DNA from: Chrysogorgia sp. JL179-B06
Lineage: Eukaryota > Cnidaria > Anthozoa > Scleralcyonacea > Chrysogorgiidae
DNA: 64,000 nt
Direction of reading: 5' to 3'
NCBI GenBank assembly: GCA_035772405.1
Contig: JAYKKM010000054.1
Coordinates: 3,880,001 to 3,944,000 of the forward strand
The notes beneath the pieces are model-generated. The model did no database searches. It saw only the letters and a list, made by a program, of their open reading frames with translations, and was not told where the DNA came from. The translations under genes and the position numbers were made by a program. Shown one piece after another: positions 1-12,328 of this stretch; within the stretch, counting starts at the first letter, position 1; each line of letters starts with the position of its first letter.

Positions 1-204
1 TTAGATCATCAATAGGAAGTCCGTTGCGCTTTAAGACACATATTATATATAACCGTTTAGCAGCCTTCTTTGTAATATTGTCAACATGGCTCTTCCTCTT
101 GAGAGCCTCTTGAGCTCTCAAAAACAAAGTTCTATAGGAACGGACTTTTTATGGCATATGGGGTGGTGAGAATCAAATGAAAGATATGTAATATAGTGTG
201 TAAT

Positions 205-412
205 AAAACGTGTTGTGCTGCGTAGGCAGTGTAGAAATACAAATCAAATATCTAAAAAGGTTGGTGTACTGCCGAAATAACGTGTAAGTTATAGCACTCA
301 TGAGTTATTATTTCACTTTACGTTTCACTCTCTGATGAAGGGCGCTCGAAACGTTAGACTACTTATACGCTATTTCGGCAGTGCACCAACCTTTTTAGAT
401 ATTTGACTGATT
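205..412. repeat. Foldback repeat with hammerhead-like core (PLE-type end)
   Basis: The two arms (about 252-290 and 370-405) are near-perfect inverted copies sharing ctaaaaaggttggtg and actgccgaaat. In the loop, + strand 332-353 reads CTGATGA, a short hairpin, then GAAACG, which resembles the catalytic core of a hammerhead ribozyme but has no clear helix III. The left part (around 209-290) recurs at about 19510-19640. Such hairpins are known from terminal regions of Penelope-like elements. The assignment to that family is inference. Confidence 0.6.
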
Positions 413-489
413 TGTCAGTGTGTGTCGAAAGCCATTTCGGTATACAGCAGTTTCTAATTTCCCGTGGTCTGTTCGTTTGAACACTGAAT

Positions 490-1345
490 CCAAAAATAGG
501 TACGCAATGCGTACATGCGTCTACGTTTTGGATGGGGCGTAATTACCATCGTGATTCGTGGCACAGATATACAATAGTAAAGCAATTAATATTTATTTAC
601 ATTCGTTGGAATTAAAGTGATTGCTATAATGATTTCAGATGAAGGAAAATCATTACTTTACACATGATTTGGTGGACTGGTGCAGATATATTAACCATTA
701 AAAACTGAACAAACATATTTCTTGTGGTAAAACTATACACCCATTACTGGCATAGCCCATTGTTTATCTGATGCATTGACTGCATACATGGGCACGGTGC
801 TGCACTACCGATGGGCATGTTAGTTTTTTAGCACTTGGTCTTGGGTTATTAGACTACTTGCATTCTGGGTAAGAAATACAGGAACATGTTTTATTGAACA
901 ATGTCAATCGTAAACTTTAATATTATTTAGCTGTATGGTAGAGTACAGTTATTATACCTATTAAACAGTTAAATAGCTCAAGAGAAGAAAGGATTTTGCA
1001 CTGGATAGTGATATAATCAGGTATACTAGTGTCTACACTGAAGGATTCCAATGCAGTTGAGAAAACATGGGACCCTGGTCTATGGATTGCCAAAATAGAC
1101 TAAATAATTATTCATACCCCAGTTTTCAAATACCACAAAAACATAAATAATTTTATTAAAGAGTTGATATTGTTGTCCAAGTGGAGCACTTTTGAACATA
1201 TGCCAATGTCATGCAACTTCATGCATGTATATGTTGTGGGGCAAATTTATTTGAACTGGGAAATATTTTTGATCTGGTACAATTTTTTTAAACCAGTTTA
1301 ATTTTCCAAACCAGTTTTTTTAAACCAGTTCAATTAGGGGTCATC
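490..1345. repeat. Dispersed repeat, copy 1 (about 0.85 kb)
   Basis: It begins near AATAGGTACGCAATGCGTAC and ends in a series of AAACCAGTT motifs. The same succession of sequence, with small indels, is found at about 23606-24510 inserted in a LINE, which shows that it is mobile. It has no coding potential and no obvious terminal inverted repeats. It is probably non-autonomous. Confidence 0.75.
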
Positions 1346-2500
1346 CATAATTATCAACATTTTCACAAGCGTACAGAGCGTACTCTTTTTTCGACCCCCT
1401 CCCTCCCAGAGCATCCTCTTAAATGTTGAACCTTATGCACAACGTCTGCTCTCTTCACCAATAATTGTCGGTCATCTTCATGGTCGAGTGAGCTATTGTC
1501 GGTCGCCATTGTTGCGATAATGAGGCATTTAGAGCACTTGTCAGTGATAACAAATGGTTAATTGTCTGTTATCATGAATACGTCACCAGCAAGGGTTTTA
1601 CTACATCCCAGTCATTGCCTGCAAGCAATCGTCTTCTATTAGATCTTTTTTAGGTGGGACGAAATGCACTGCGATCATACAATCGGACATGCCTGTATGA
1701 TAAAATGCATCATATAGAACTGCTAACCCCAAAACAACTAACCCTAATCTCGGTGGGGTTTTCTAACCTCCCACCTAATGGTTTTCTAATACTAACCCTA
1801 ATACTAATAAAAGGATCATCCAGAAGACAATTATTGCTTGTGGGCGCTGACAAAGAATGCCTGGGATGTAGTAAAACCCCAAAAGCAAAGGAGTCACTAT
1901 ATTGTAAATAATAAACTTTATCATCAAGTATAAAGGTTAATATTTCCAGCACATAATATGGTATTTAAAAATCATGAATTCCAAGTTGTAATATCTTTTA
2001 CTTGAGTATATATTATTGCGTATATACAATTGCACAGCATTTTGTCCAAATTTTCTTGAATATTTGCAATGACTAAAATCTGCACAAATTGTAAGATCAC
2101 TTGGATAAATTATATCACTTGGATAAATTATACATGTATACACTTGGATAAATCATATGCAATAGGTCCTGGCCTATTAGTACAAATACACACTGACAGC
2201 GGTATAATAATAATATCAATATTGGAATTTCCCACCTTCGAGATGAGAGTTACAATATAGAGTTACAATATTAGCCTTTCGTTTTTGCAATGCTATTGTG
2301 GGCACCAATTCGAGCTCTGTATATTTGCTTAATCGTTACCCCCATTTCAAATAATTCGTGTTCATACAGTAGCTGTGTAGTTGTAGATTGCCTCAACGGG
2401 CGAGTTATATTTTTGCCTCAATGGGCAAACGAGCAGGCTCCTGTGAGAACAAAACTGTCACAAGTGATGAACTCACAAATATTTCCTGTAAGACTCCTAA
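1346..2500. other. Non-coding stretch, no gene recognised
   Basis: AT-rich sequence with short local repeats, for example three copies of a CACTTGGATAAATTATA-like unit at 2097-2155 and ACTAACCCTAAT-type runs at 1736-1810. The open frames here are short, overlap each other on both strands and resemble nothing I recognise. Confidence 0.5.
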
Positions 2501-2523
2501 TAGTCTGGTGGAATGTAACTCAA

Positions 2524-2640
2524 CCTTGTTTTGTAGGCCCCCAATGGGTTTTTGTCTCTGTAAAGGATGGAGATTAATAATCTGGATGATGCATGCCATC
2601 TCGGCATCCTTGGGGAATTTGAAATATTCGGAATTTCCAT
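2524..2640 (+). repeat. Left terminal inverted repeat
   Basis: Matches the reverse complement of 5155-5264 over about 110 bases with a few indels. The most conserved parts are CCTTGTTTTGTAGGCCC, GGAGATTAATAATCTGGATGA and TCCTTGGGGAATTTGAAATA. Confidence 0.75.
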
Positions 2641-2926
2641 AATTACTTCAAAGATGGCGTCCAATATGGCCGCCATTTTTAATAATCAACCGAAATTAAT
2701 CTTGTTTTATACGACTTCCGGTTGATTTTTGTTGTTTTTATGTCTTTATGCTATGGAGATTGATAATCTAGATGATGCCACCCCAGCACTCTTTTGCAAT
2801 TTGAAATATATGTCATCTCTGAAATCCAAGATGGCGTCCAATATGACCACCATGTTTAATTATCAATTTATTAGCCTTTTTACATAAATGAGAAATTTAC
2901 GAGGATTGAGACTAGTGATGGAATTG

Positions 2927-2930
<4 letters not shown>

Positions 2931-2992
<62 letters not shown>
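2931..2992. repeat. (TA)n microsatellite
   Basis: About 31 uninterrupted TA dinucleotides. Confidence 0.98.
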
Positions 2993-2996
<4 letters not shown>

Positions 2997-3022
2997 TGTA
3001 GATATCGTACTATATATATAAA

Positions 3023-3258
3023 TCTTATTAAAAGATTAAAAAGACGTTTCGGTCAAAAAACTTAGACCTTCGTCGGTTAAAAATGTTAAAAAGCAAGGAC
3101 AGCTCTATTATATACAAGTTCAAAATTTACAAGTTCAAACAAGTACCCAATATTTACATATCACTTTCTTAGTATAATAGAGCTGTCCTTGCTTTTTAAC
3201 ATTTTTAACCGACGAAGGTCTAAGTTTTTTGACCGAAACGTCTTTTTAATCTTTTAAG
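3023..3258. repeat. Long hairpin with mirrored hammerhead-like cores
   Basis: Left arm 3023-3114 and right arm 3171-3258 are almost perfect reverse complements (about 88 bases each) around a loop of about 56 bases. Each arm carries a GACGAAGGTC...GACCGAAACGTC block, so the motif 'CCGACGA, stem, GAAACGTC' is readable on both strands. Same architecture as the foldbacks at 205-412, 27875-28215 and 55003-55344. No protein is encoded. Interpreted as a solo, inverted PLE-type terminal repeat. Confidence 0.7.
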
Positions 3259-3459
3259 TAACATTGTTATACGTTTTTAATAGTCAGTGTAAACACATTA
3301 AAACTTTTATTATATATATATTAGTATGTATACATATAACTGTAATCAACTGGTACATAATATACAGTAGCTACTGGAAATACTACATCTATAATTACAT
3401 TATACAATGTACACTATACTGTTCGTCACAACACATATCTCAACATATTCAATGTTCTC

Positions 3460-4790
3460 TAACTTATCGTTTCTGTCCTCTTCATCATCATCGTTGACAT
3501 TCTTTGTCCAGAAATTATGACAGCTGTCTGTGCTGTAGCAACTGCAAAAAAAACAGTACATGATAACTGTGCTTTATGGCATCCACACCTTGCTTTTTCA
3601 CATGGACGCTCTGAAGCACAACCACAGCCAATCATTTCTAAAATTTCTGGAGGAGTTGGTGCCATGTGGCTGGGTAGCATCGGCGGAATAAGTGATAGCT
3701 GGTTGTGTTGTCTCTGGACCAGCCAAATTCAGTTGTATCGAGACGTGGAGGATCTTCACTTAATGCTGTCTTCCAAATACATGCCTGAAAGTGTGCTCGC
3801 TTCACACTTTCCGCAAATGCTTCTGAGGTTGGGGGAAGTGAATTCAATTTTGGGCGGCACTTTCATCACTCCAGGTTTTACTGTTTTGGCTAACCATATC
3901 TGATAGTGAACATCCGACATGCTATCACTGCATTTGCTACCATAGCAAGCAGCTACAGAAACGATGTAGCTTGTGCTATCACCAGATCCATGTCACTGTT
4001 GAGCTTACCAATTGAGTCGAGTTTCAGTCCCTTCAAAATAATCTTAATGGCGGTGACTTTCCCAATACCCTAAAGACACCCGACTGTGTCACATCCAGTG
4101 AGCGCGTGTGCAGCCAGCAGGTGTGGAACAATTGAAGCATTCTTTAGCGCTGTTTGACCTATGATAATCATGCCTATTTGAGCACTTGTTCCTTCCATCA
4201 CCACTGTGCACGTCAATTTGCTATTTGCGCAATAATGCAGCAACAAGACGAAGACGTTCGTGTTGTCGCATACCACCTCAATCATCTGCTGGACCATAAT
4301 CACATCAGCCTCCTCGTGGCTTGTTCTAAGGTAACTCCTTCGGATTACAATTCCTTGACATACTTCTTGAGGAGTAGGAGATGGCCCTGTTAATACCAAT
4401 AAATGATTGTAGCTGATATTAGTTGCTTGCAGTAGGCTGACTCTTTCTGGTATTTGTTGGCACACATCGATGAGCTTATTCTTGTTCTCTGTGACTGATA
4501 AGATGACGTTGCGTGGAGCCGATAAGGGTGCATCTGCGCGGATTTGGTGACATCCGCTCACCAGCGATCCAGCCCGATAACTTCGTGTTGTACCCTTTAT
4601 ACTATATTTATAATAGCGATAGAAGACGAGATATACATCGCTCCGAACCAGCTTGGAAAAGACAAACGATTACAGGCTGTTGACGAGGTCCTGCGTGGTT
4701 CTATTTTGCGGTCAGTGAATGATCCAGAGAATCGCACAGCATTCGTTTTCTAGCTATAATAAACTCGGCTTTGTTTTCTAGCTATAATAA
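3460..4790 (-). pseudogene. Decayed transposon-associated nuclease-like gene (HEEADVI / DTDVFVLLL / ALTGCDTV family)
   Basis: The longest intact block (4561-4070) contains SHEEADVIMVQQ, then DNTNVFVLLLHYC, then HLLAAHALTGCDTVGCL. I recognise this as a family that is abundant in cnidarian and some other invertebrate genomes, with acidic residues arranged like PIN/FEN nuclease domains; the nuclease assignment is inference. Upstream on the same strand, around 4615, a VYLVFYRYYKYSIKGTTR-like segment matches the start of this region in the family. Downstream, after stops and frameshifts, come LPPTSEAFAESVKRAHFQ (about 3845-3790) and a cysteine-rich tail CGCASERPCEKARCGC (about 3615), again in the family order. 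At least three stops or frameshifts separate the blocks, so it cannot encode the full protein. It lies inside a pair of terminal inverted repeats, which supports a mobile origin. Confidence 0.75.
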
Positions 4791-5154
4791 GTTGTTTGCT
4801 TTATCTAATTCTAAATTTTAAGAATATTTTTAATTCAAATACCAAAAACGGCTTTAATTGAACAAACCAAAAATACTTACAGTGTTTCAGAAGATAGCTC
4901 TACAATGAGCCTGCAAATTGTTTGGTCAGTACTATTCTCTTCTATTTTGTATTGTGACTGATTTTGACTAATTGTGATAATATTACAGGAATCCAATGTT
5001 AACTATGGCACGTTAAAACAACAATATGCAATTTATTAGTTAATAACTTCAATATTTCTGTTTGGATACATTTAAAAAGAACGTAAACGTGCATCAATAA
5101 TGGCGGCCATCTTGGATTCCAATATGGCGGCAATGGTTGGACATAAAATGTGGA

Positions 5155-5264
5155 TTATTTCAAATTCCCCAAGGATGCCGGGATGGCATCATCCAGATTA
5201 TTAATCTCCATACTTCATAGATACAAAAACCATACAAAACCATTGGGGGGCCTACAAAACAAGG
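5155..5264 (-). repeat. Right terminal inverted repeat
   Basis: Reverse complement of 2524-2640. The outer end reads CCTACAAAACAAGG on the + strand. Confidence 0.75.
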
Positions 5265-5290
5265 CGAGGCTACAAACGGCCTGGTAACCA

Positions 5291-7490
5291 GACTATAAAG
5301 CAGAAACAAATATAAGATAAAAGATACGTAGCCTGGCTAGTGGCTACTATCACAAGGAACGTGCTGCCTTTTACACCCACAAAAATCGTAAATGTTCACA
5401 CGAGAACTGATCAACAAATTTCATGTCGATTAACATGACGTTAACACTCATAACTTGTCGCCTTACCTTGATAAAATTTGGAAAATCAAAGCAAACAGTG
5501 GCCAAACAGTAGACAGAAAAATGAGAAAATGTCAGGATGGACGCTACAACTGTTTCTAAAAGTTCGCTAGGTCATGTGATCCTGGTTGTTACGTCACAGT
5601 GTCCAAACACAGCCCGCCATAAATATAGTACGTCAGCCGCCGATAGCATAGCGTTTACGTTGCTAAGCAACGTAGACGCAAAAATGGTAAACATTCATTC
5701 TTTTCACGTTCTACTGTAAATTAATTAATTAATTAATTGAGTTCAAGTGGTTCAAAAGAATTTCACTTCATTCTTGGATACCGCGCAAATGACATAGTTT
5801 GTTTTGGAAACGATACGTCGATGAAGGCTTCACTCCGATTCAAGGGAAAGTGGGCGAAAACATGTATTCGACGCTTTAAAGGCAATAACTACCCTAATGA
5901 TTATCTTTTATTCATATCCTAACATAGTTCCTGACCACACCATCCTACACTAGTTTTCCAAACACTTTTTATGTTTCCATAGAGATACTCTTTTTTTCTT
6001 GGGATCACAAAAGCTGTCGACATATATGCCTCGATACTTTGGTTGAGATACTGGAGCCCTATTTTCATGAGACCATCAGATTTACGATAGTCTATTCCCT
6101 AGCTCGATCTGAGATGGTACACTCTTTTCTTCGCCGTTCTGCTATGAGAGTCAACATAGCCTTCGTCTTGGTATTTTCTCGACCTTTCCATAGAGCAGTA
6201 CCGCCGAACTGTCTGTTTATATCACTCATCACAAATGGAGGGCTATTCGTCGAATCAATCGTCTGGTCATAAGTAACTGACGTGCATGGAATCTCACGAC
6301 ACTCGTGATTATCAGGTGCATGGACACCATCATTTGAGGTTAGATGTTGACGACTGCAGGCACAGCAATATGTACTACTTACAATATATTGCGAAGACCG
6401 TTTGGTAGTAAGCCTCATCGTTGTACCACTCAATATCAGCCTTACGCCTTGACTTGCCAATTGGCCCAATTTGGTAATTTAGATTAGAACACTCTGCAAT
6501 GTAATTTAGATAAGAAGCACTGTTTCTTGTTAACGAACACTTTAACATTCTATAGTAGCCATAAATTCCTAAGTAGCCATAAAGTCATAGTAGCCATAAA
6601 TTCCCTTCAGTATTTCTCGACCTTCCCATATTTTAGAGAACCGATCTCGTTCAATGGATCTACATGGGCCGGCTTTCCATGCAGTATTATGGAGCCACAT
6701 CCACGGTATGCTCTTGTCACGCTTGAAAGTGTCACTCGTTATCTCAGTGGTCATCATGTCACTAATTTTAAACAATACATTCACACCAGTCACACCCCTT
6801 CTTGTGTGAGCGTCGGTCTGAACTCAAATTTCTCAAGTGTTGCACAGGGGTACTTTTTGACAAGGTCGGTTTTAGCATTGTATAACAGATGTTAGACATC
6901 GCTTTTATCGTATATAGTTATCCTATATGAAAATGAGGAAGCAAACGGTAAATCTTGACGGTTCTGTACGTTTGACCTCCATCAGACTGGAAGGGGCGGC
7001 ACGGCATAGGTTTCTTAATAACATATGATTATATTATTATAAAGAAAATTAAATAACTAAGACATGTAAATTGTTAGTGGTTGCGGTATTATAAAGTAGG
7101 TTTTATTATTTCGTGTTATATGCAGCGTCATTAAGTAAGAAACGTACGGCTAAATACAAACTGTGGTTTAGCTTCGATGAGCATGAACTGATTTATAATT
7201 TTAAAAGTTTTTTTTTAAATCTGGCGATAAATACAGGAATACTTTCAATTCCATAAAAACAGTAAACAATAAACGCATATCGTAGTTTTAGCTTCTCTAT
7301 GCGCGCATCCCATTGTAAGTGGGCTGAGCACCAACGTTGCGTGACGTGTGAATATTCATCACCAAGTGTACATTTTCTACAGTTTGAGATAAATAATTTC
7401 GTTTTGAGTAATTTCAACAATATACTGTTCCCTGATAGCATTCCCAATAGGAAACCGGCACTTTTTTTAAAATATTAACAATATCCACAA
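5291..7490. other. No supported gene; possible decayed coding on the minus strand
   Basis: Minus-strand frames at 6469-6092 and 6793-6569 have a varied amino-acid make-up, including MMTTEITSDTFKRDK and SDINRQFGGTALWKGREN. They are short, isolated and match no family I know, and their extensions are broken by stops. A (TTAA)n-type run lies at 5719-5739, and three copies of a TAGCCATAAATTCC-like unit at 6556-6605. Confidence 0.3.
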
Positions 7491-7495
7491 CATTG

Positions 7496-8006
7496 TTAAA
7501 GGGACATTCCGGCCCAAATACAAATGCGGTTCATATGAAAGATCTTACTGACTTTAGTTTATTTCCAAAGTTTCAGCATTCCTATCAATTTCGTTAAGAA
7601 GATGTGGCTAGTTGAAGTTGGAGAGTTTGTCCAATTTCGACGCCATTTTGTTTCTCAAATATGACGTCACTGAGTGACGTGATCTCGTATTATGCCTAAG
7701 AAGCTCCTCTACTTTCCTGCATGATGAACTAAATAGTTTATTTCGACTAATTTTCGTCCAAAGACCATTCACAATAACTATCACTATGTGATCGCCATCA
7801 AAACAACTCCACTGACGATAAAGAATCACTCAATGACGTCATATTTTCAAAACCAATATGGCGTCAAAATCCACAAATTTTCAACTTCAACTAGCAATAT
7901 CTTCTTACCTACATTGATAGGAATGCTGAAACTTTGGAAATAAACTAAAGTCAGTAAGATCTTTCATATGAACTGCATTTGTATTTGGGCCGGAGTGTCC
8001 CTTTAA
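7496..8006. mobile_element. MITE with about 120-bp terminal inverted repeats
   Basis: Left end TTAAAGGGACATTCCGGCCC (7496) is mirrored by GGCCGGAGTGTCCCTTTAA (7988-8006). The arms continue inward through CATATGAAAGATCTTACTGA and CAGCATTCCTATCAAT (to about 7625, and from about 7880). The centre has no coding potential. Length about 510 bp. The TTAA at each edge would fit a TTAA or TA target duplication. Confidence 0.85.
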
Positions 8007-8009
8007 CTA

Positions 8010-10800
8010 TATTCCCAATAAGAAACTACTCTAAAAAATCACCAACTAGTGCCCCCAGCTCCACCGCGGTCTCAACCATGAATTGATACTTCATAATATT
8101 AAGTTATTAATTTTAAGATAATCGTAATAGAATATGCTTTCTGATTGACCAACTTCAAAAACTTTGATTTAAGTTTCAATTATAGTATTCTTTATTTACC
8201 AAACATAATCGGACTGTACTTTTAACCTACGTCTTCGGGCAACGTTTTCATACCGGAAAGTTGTCGCAAAAACTTAGCTATGGATAATTACAACGTCGTC
8301 AAATATTTGAACATTATATTTAGCACAATATAGACAACAATACAGAACAGAACTGATAGCCACCATTACTTGGGTATACATGTGGCACTGGTTTGTAGAT
8401 AATTTTTAGCTGTATAAATTCATATGGAAGTATACATTTTTTACATTGATAATGTAGCTATTTGTTAGCAAAATGTGAACTAAAGTGCTTTTCTGATCAA
8501 TATTTAAAATTCAATAAATAATATAATTAAATAATTTACATCATAGGTGTACCAGGCAGGGGTTTTTTGAGCTGATTTAATATTAAAGTAATGTTTTAAC
8601 ATTAACATAATATATTAGAGTTGTTTTGCACTTGCCTTAAAATTATACTAATGGCTATTGCTATATCACACGATAGATGAAGGCTCCGGACTCCTATTTC
8701 GGTGAGGAAACCGCTGAAAAAATCTAGTCACATATGAAGTTGCACCTGCCACACTGCATCCAATAATCGACAGTCGATCATTGGATCCGATTGGAAAAAT
8801 GTTTGCCCGGCCCACAAACATAGCTGCAGGTTAGGTACGACTATGATGGATTTACATTTAATGTATATATATAACCGTTCAGTTCACTCAGGATTAACCT
8901 TTAGATTAGATAATGATAACTTTAAGAACAGACATTGCAGTTCGAACTTAATTTCTACTTTGGTTTTTTATTTGCCCTTGACCTTGATTATTTTAGTGAA
9001 TGAGTGTCAGCCAATAAATTGGATTACGACAAAGATAATACTACAATAATGCGATAAAAATTGATCACAATCAAGAACGATTTTTAACATGCACGATGGC
9101 CATAAATAGGCATGAAAAACGAATGAACGAAGGCATTAACAATTCACAGAATTACATTTATTTTGGCAAATATATTTTTGATAAGATTAATTTTCAGTTG
9201 GCTTCTCTGCATATTATAAACGTTTGAAGTCTGTCAATAACTACAGACATATAATACGAAAATATATATTGCTTCTGCATGTCCGTGTTCCATAATTCTT
9301 CAGCTAGGGTTGATTCGTTAAATATTTGGAGGCAAATAGAATGGATCAAGTCATCAAGAATTGTTGAACTGTAGTGTTCGCGAGAGAATTCGGAAATTAA
9401 ATGATAAAATAATAGCTTGATAAAGTGATAAAAAAGTGATAGCTTGCATGGCATTTCCTTTGTTTGCCGTTAATTGAATAGTTCAGAAATCGTGAGATTC
9501 AAAATTCCCATGGCCTGACTTGTCAATTGGCTCATGACTATATAGGGGTTGCTTCTTAATTCGGATTAAGGCCTTTTCGAACATTGTGTGCCGAATATAA
9601 AGCATATAATTATTAGCATCATTATGCATTAAGCTGATTAACTCGATTCGATACATGAAAAGTTAGATGGTTTCGTTGTAAGACCTCGCGTAACGAGGTT
9701 CCGTTGCACTTTTGTGAATCCTCGTAATATTATAATCCTACTAGACTCCTAAGTGTGACTCGTATTCATTTCATGTTGATAAAATAACTACTTGTCGGGA
9801 CTTATAGTCTTATATAGCTGTTAGCCAGATTTACTTGTGGCTGTAAACCACGGAGCAATGTGGTTTATTTCCGCTGTCGGCATTCTCATTGGTTAGTGTT
9901 AATACAGTTTTATACAATAAAGTGATTAATAGAAAATCATTTTCTAGGTCACAGGAATAGAAAATTCGTCGACAAAAGGTTAGACCAAGTCATTCACACC
10001 TTAAAGTCAACAACACAATTAAGTGTTGTAGATCAGCTTAGGACTTAGGATGATAAGCTGATGCTTATAAACTGATGTTTATTTCAAGAAAATCTACTAT
10101 ATTACGTCTCTGCAGGTCACACGTTTTCATTGCTGGGACAGCCGCGCGACTAGCTATGGTCGTCTGCTCACTGAGTCGTCTGATATCGTTGATACCATTT
10201 ATTATATACATATTTATTAGATACATATATAATTAATTAATTATATAAATTAATTAATTAATTAAATGAGATAAATTAATTGAATGAAATAAATTCATTA
10301 ATTAAATGAACGAATGGACGAATTGGCCAACGAACGAACGAACGAATGTTTACTACAATGAATTAACTAATGGAATTACTTAATTAATTAATTGAATGAA
10401 ATAAATCAATTAAAATAAATAAATTAATAATGGTTTTAATTTGTTTCAATTTCACACTCCTGTCGTCTTGACGAACTTCACATACAGCATCTGAAACGGC
10501 ACTGTATGATTAACGAGAATAATTTATTCAAATAAAAATTAGCATTTAAAAATCAGTTCAATCAGGTCAATTCAATGTTATTCATGGTTAAGTTGTTAGT
10601 TGGGCGGTGTTTAAACGACCCCTGCCCGAGTTTAGGTGGGACTAACATCAATTGGATTCCTCTGAGCCCAATATTACAAAATATTTAAGTCGAGAATTCA
10701 ATATTTGGCGAGACCGAAGGTCGAGCCTAATATTACAAATCTTAAATATTTAGACTTAAATATTTTGTAATATTCGGCGAAGATGAATCCAATTTAAACT
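8010..10800. other. Non-coding stretch, no gene recognised
   Basis: AT-rich sequence. Simple (TTAA)/(ATTA)-type runs at 10215-10440 include GAACGAACGAACGAA at about 10333. A local inverted repeat at about 10685-10770 contains AATATTTAAGTCGAGAATTC and AAATATTTAGACTTAAATATTT. The frames present are short and overlap on opposite strands. Confidence 0.5.
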
Positions 10801-10805
10801 TTAAA

Positions 10806-11440
10806 ATAAAGTAATGTTCTCTGACGACATTCTGCTTTCCACTTTCGAGAGAACTTTCAAAATAAAGAAATATTCTCCAACGACATTGTACTGTTCACTT
10901 TCGTGAAGACTTTCAAAACAAAGAAATGTTCTCCGACGACATTGTGCTCTCCACTTTCGCGAGGACTTTCAAAATAAAGAAACGTTCTCCGACGACATTG
11001 TGCTCTCCACTTTCGTGAGGACTTTCAAAATAAAGAAATATTCTCCGACGACATTCTGTTCTTCACTTTCGTGAGGACTTTCAAAATAAAGGAATGTTCT
11101 CCGACGACATTGTGCTCTCCACTTTCGTGAGGACTTTCAAAATAAAGAAATATTCTCCGACGACATTCTGTTCTTCACTTTCGTGAGGACTTTCAAAATA
11201 AAGAAATGTTCTCCGACGACATTGTGCTCTCCACTTTCGTGAGGACTTTCAAAATAAAGAAATATTCTCCGACGACATTGTGCTCTCCACTTTCGCGAGG
11301 ACTTTCAAAATAAAGAAATGATCTCCGACGACATTCCGTACTTTCGTGAAGACTTTCAAAATAAAGAAATGTTCTCCGATGACATTGTGCTCTCCACTTT
11401 CGTGGGGACTTTCAAAATAAAGAAATATTCTCCGACGACC
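10806..11440. repeat. 56-bp minisatellite, about 11-12 copies
   Basis: The block TCTCCGACGACATT starts at 10874, 10930, 10986, 11042, 11098, 11154, 11210, 11266 and 11322, exactly 56 bases apart, then at 11373 (a unit with a 5-base deletion) and 11429; a diverged first unit starts at 10818. Each unit carries ACTTTCGTGAGGACTTTCAAAATAAA. The period is not a multiple of three, so the open frames crossing it are not conserved proteins. Confidence 0.95.
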
Positions 11441-12328
11441 AGCGAAAAGGGGAAACAGCCCACAGGGCCGAAGCTAGCTAGTTTCACTGATCGTGGCGGG
11501 GGTAAGCGGGGGTGGGGTGGTGCCGACAGAACATTTTCGAATTTGGTCATTAAATTTCCGAATCACATTATTCAATTTCATGCACGTCTCCAATAATAAA
11601 TTAATAGTAAATGAGTCAGTTATTAACGATTTACAGTAATATAATCGAAAGCAACGCCAATCAATTCTCTTCACACAGTGCTATTCATAAAGCTATATTC
11701 ATAAAGCTGTTCATAAAGCTATGCATCTGGCATGTTTCTTCCCACACTTCTCGACCACATAATCCAACGGAAATCTTATCGGATTACTCTCAAACTGAGT
11801 AATATCAGAATATAGACTATCAACAATTTAAGCTTTTCGTATTGATGAGTGTTTCATATGGAGACATTGGTGTTTAGATGTTCTAATTTTCCGAATAAAT
11901 TTTTGTATTACAATTTTTTGAATTTTTGGGGGTGCGGCCCCGCTCCAATATCCTCCTTCCCTATTGCTCTGATGCCGTACAAAGGTTAGAAAATCGTCAT
12001 TACAAGACACATAATTATATTCCTGGTATATAATGATAAAATATTATGTGGCACGAAAGCGCACGTAATATTATGAAAACGTATTCCTAAAGACATCACC
12101 GAAAGCTCTACCGTTCCATTTTGGTAAAATAGGCAGGGAATATTTTTGTCTATGTTGAAGCGTTTGTATTGAGGTAATTTTTAGGTTGCCATGCATATCT
12201 TGTCTGCCAAAATACATACAGTCTAGCGGTCACAATTGCAGTATTTTTCAGGTTTTGGATACATTATTTATGCATAGATGAGGATACTTTTTAAAGCAAT
12301 TTGAATTTATAGTAGATATAGATTAGAA
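11441..12328. other. Non-coding stretch, no gene recognised
   Basis: Contains a G-rich strand segment at 11495-11521 (GGGGGTAAGCGGGGGTGGGG). Two to three short CATAAAGCTAT-type repeats lie at 11685-11725. I see no gene. Confidence 0.5.

Larger units (their letters stand above)
2505..5290. mobile_element. DNA-transposon-like element with about 110-bp terminal inverted repeats, carrying a nuclease-like pseudogene
   Basis: Positions 2524-2640 (CCTTGTTTTGTAGGCCC, later GGAGATTAATAATCTGGATGATG) recur inverted at 5155-5264, and shorter TAGTCTGGT / ACCAGACTA matches lie just outside. The roughly 2.75-kb interior holds one recognisable decayed coding region on the minus strand (3460-4790), a long hairpin (3023-3258) and a (TA)n run. 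A second, more degraded pair of 'AAGATGGCGTCCAATATGGC'-type motifs lies just inside both ends. I could not define a target duplication. The terminal repeats suggest the nuclease-like gene family travels as, or within, a DNA transposon. Confidence 0.65.

Noticed and set aside
205..412. CRISPR-like or bacterial repeat
   Set aside because: Two-arm foldback in a spliced, retroelement-rich eukaryotic sequence; no spacer array anywhere in the window.
3517..3903. 128-codon + strand frame
   Set aside because: Antisense shadow of the nuclease-like pseudogene's C-terminal region.
11318..11596. 92-codon frame with repeated DDIV / RTFKIKK-like words
   Set aside because: It crosses the end of the 56-bp minisatellite; the period is not a multiple of three and no domain follows.
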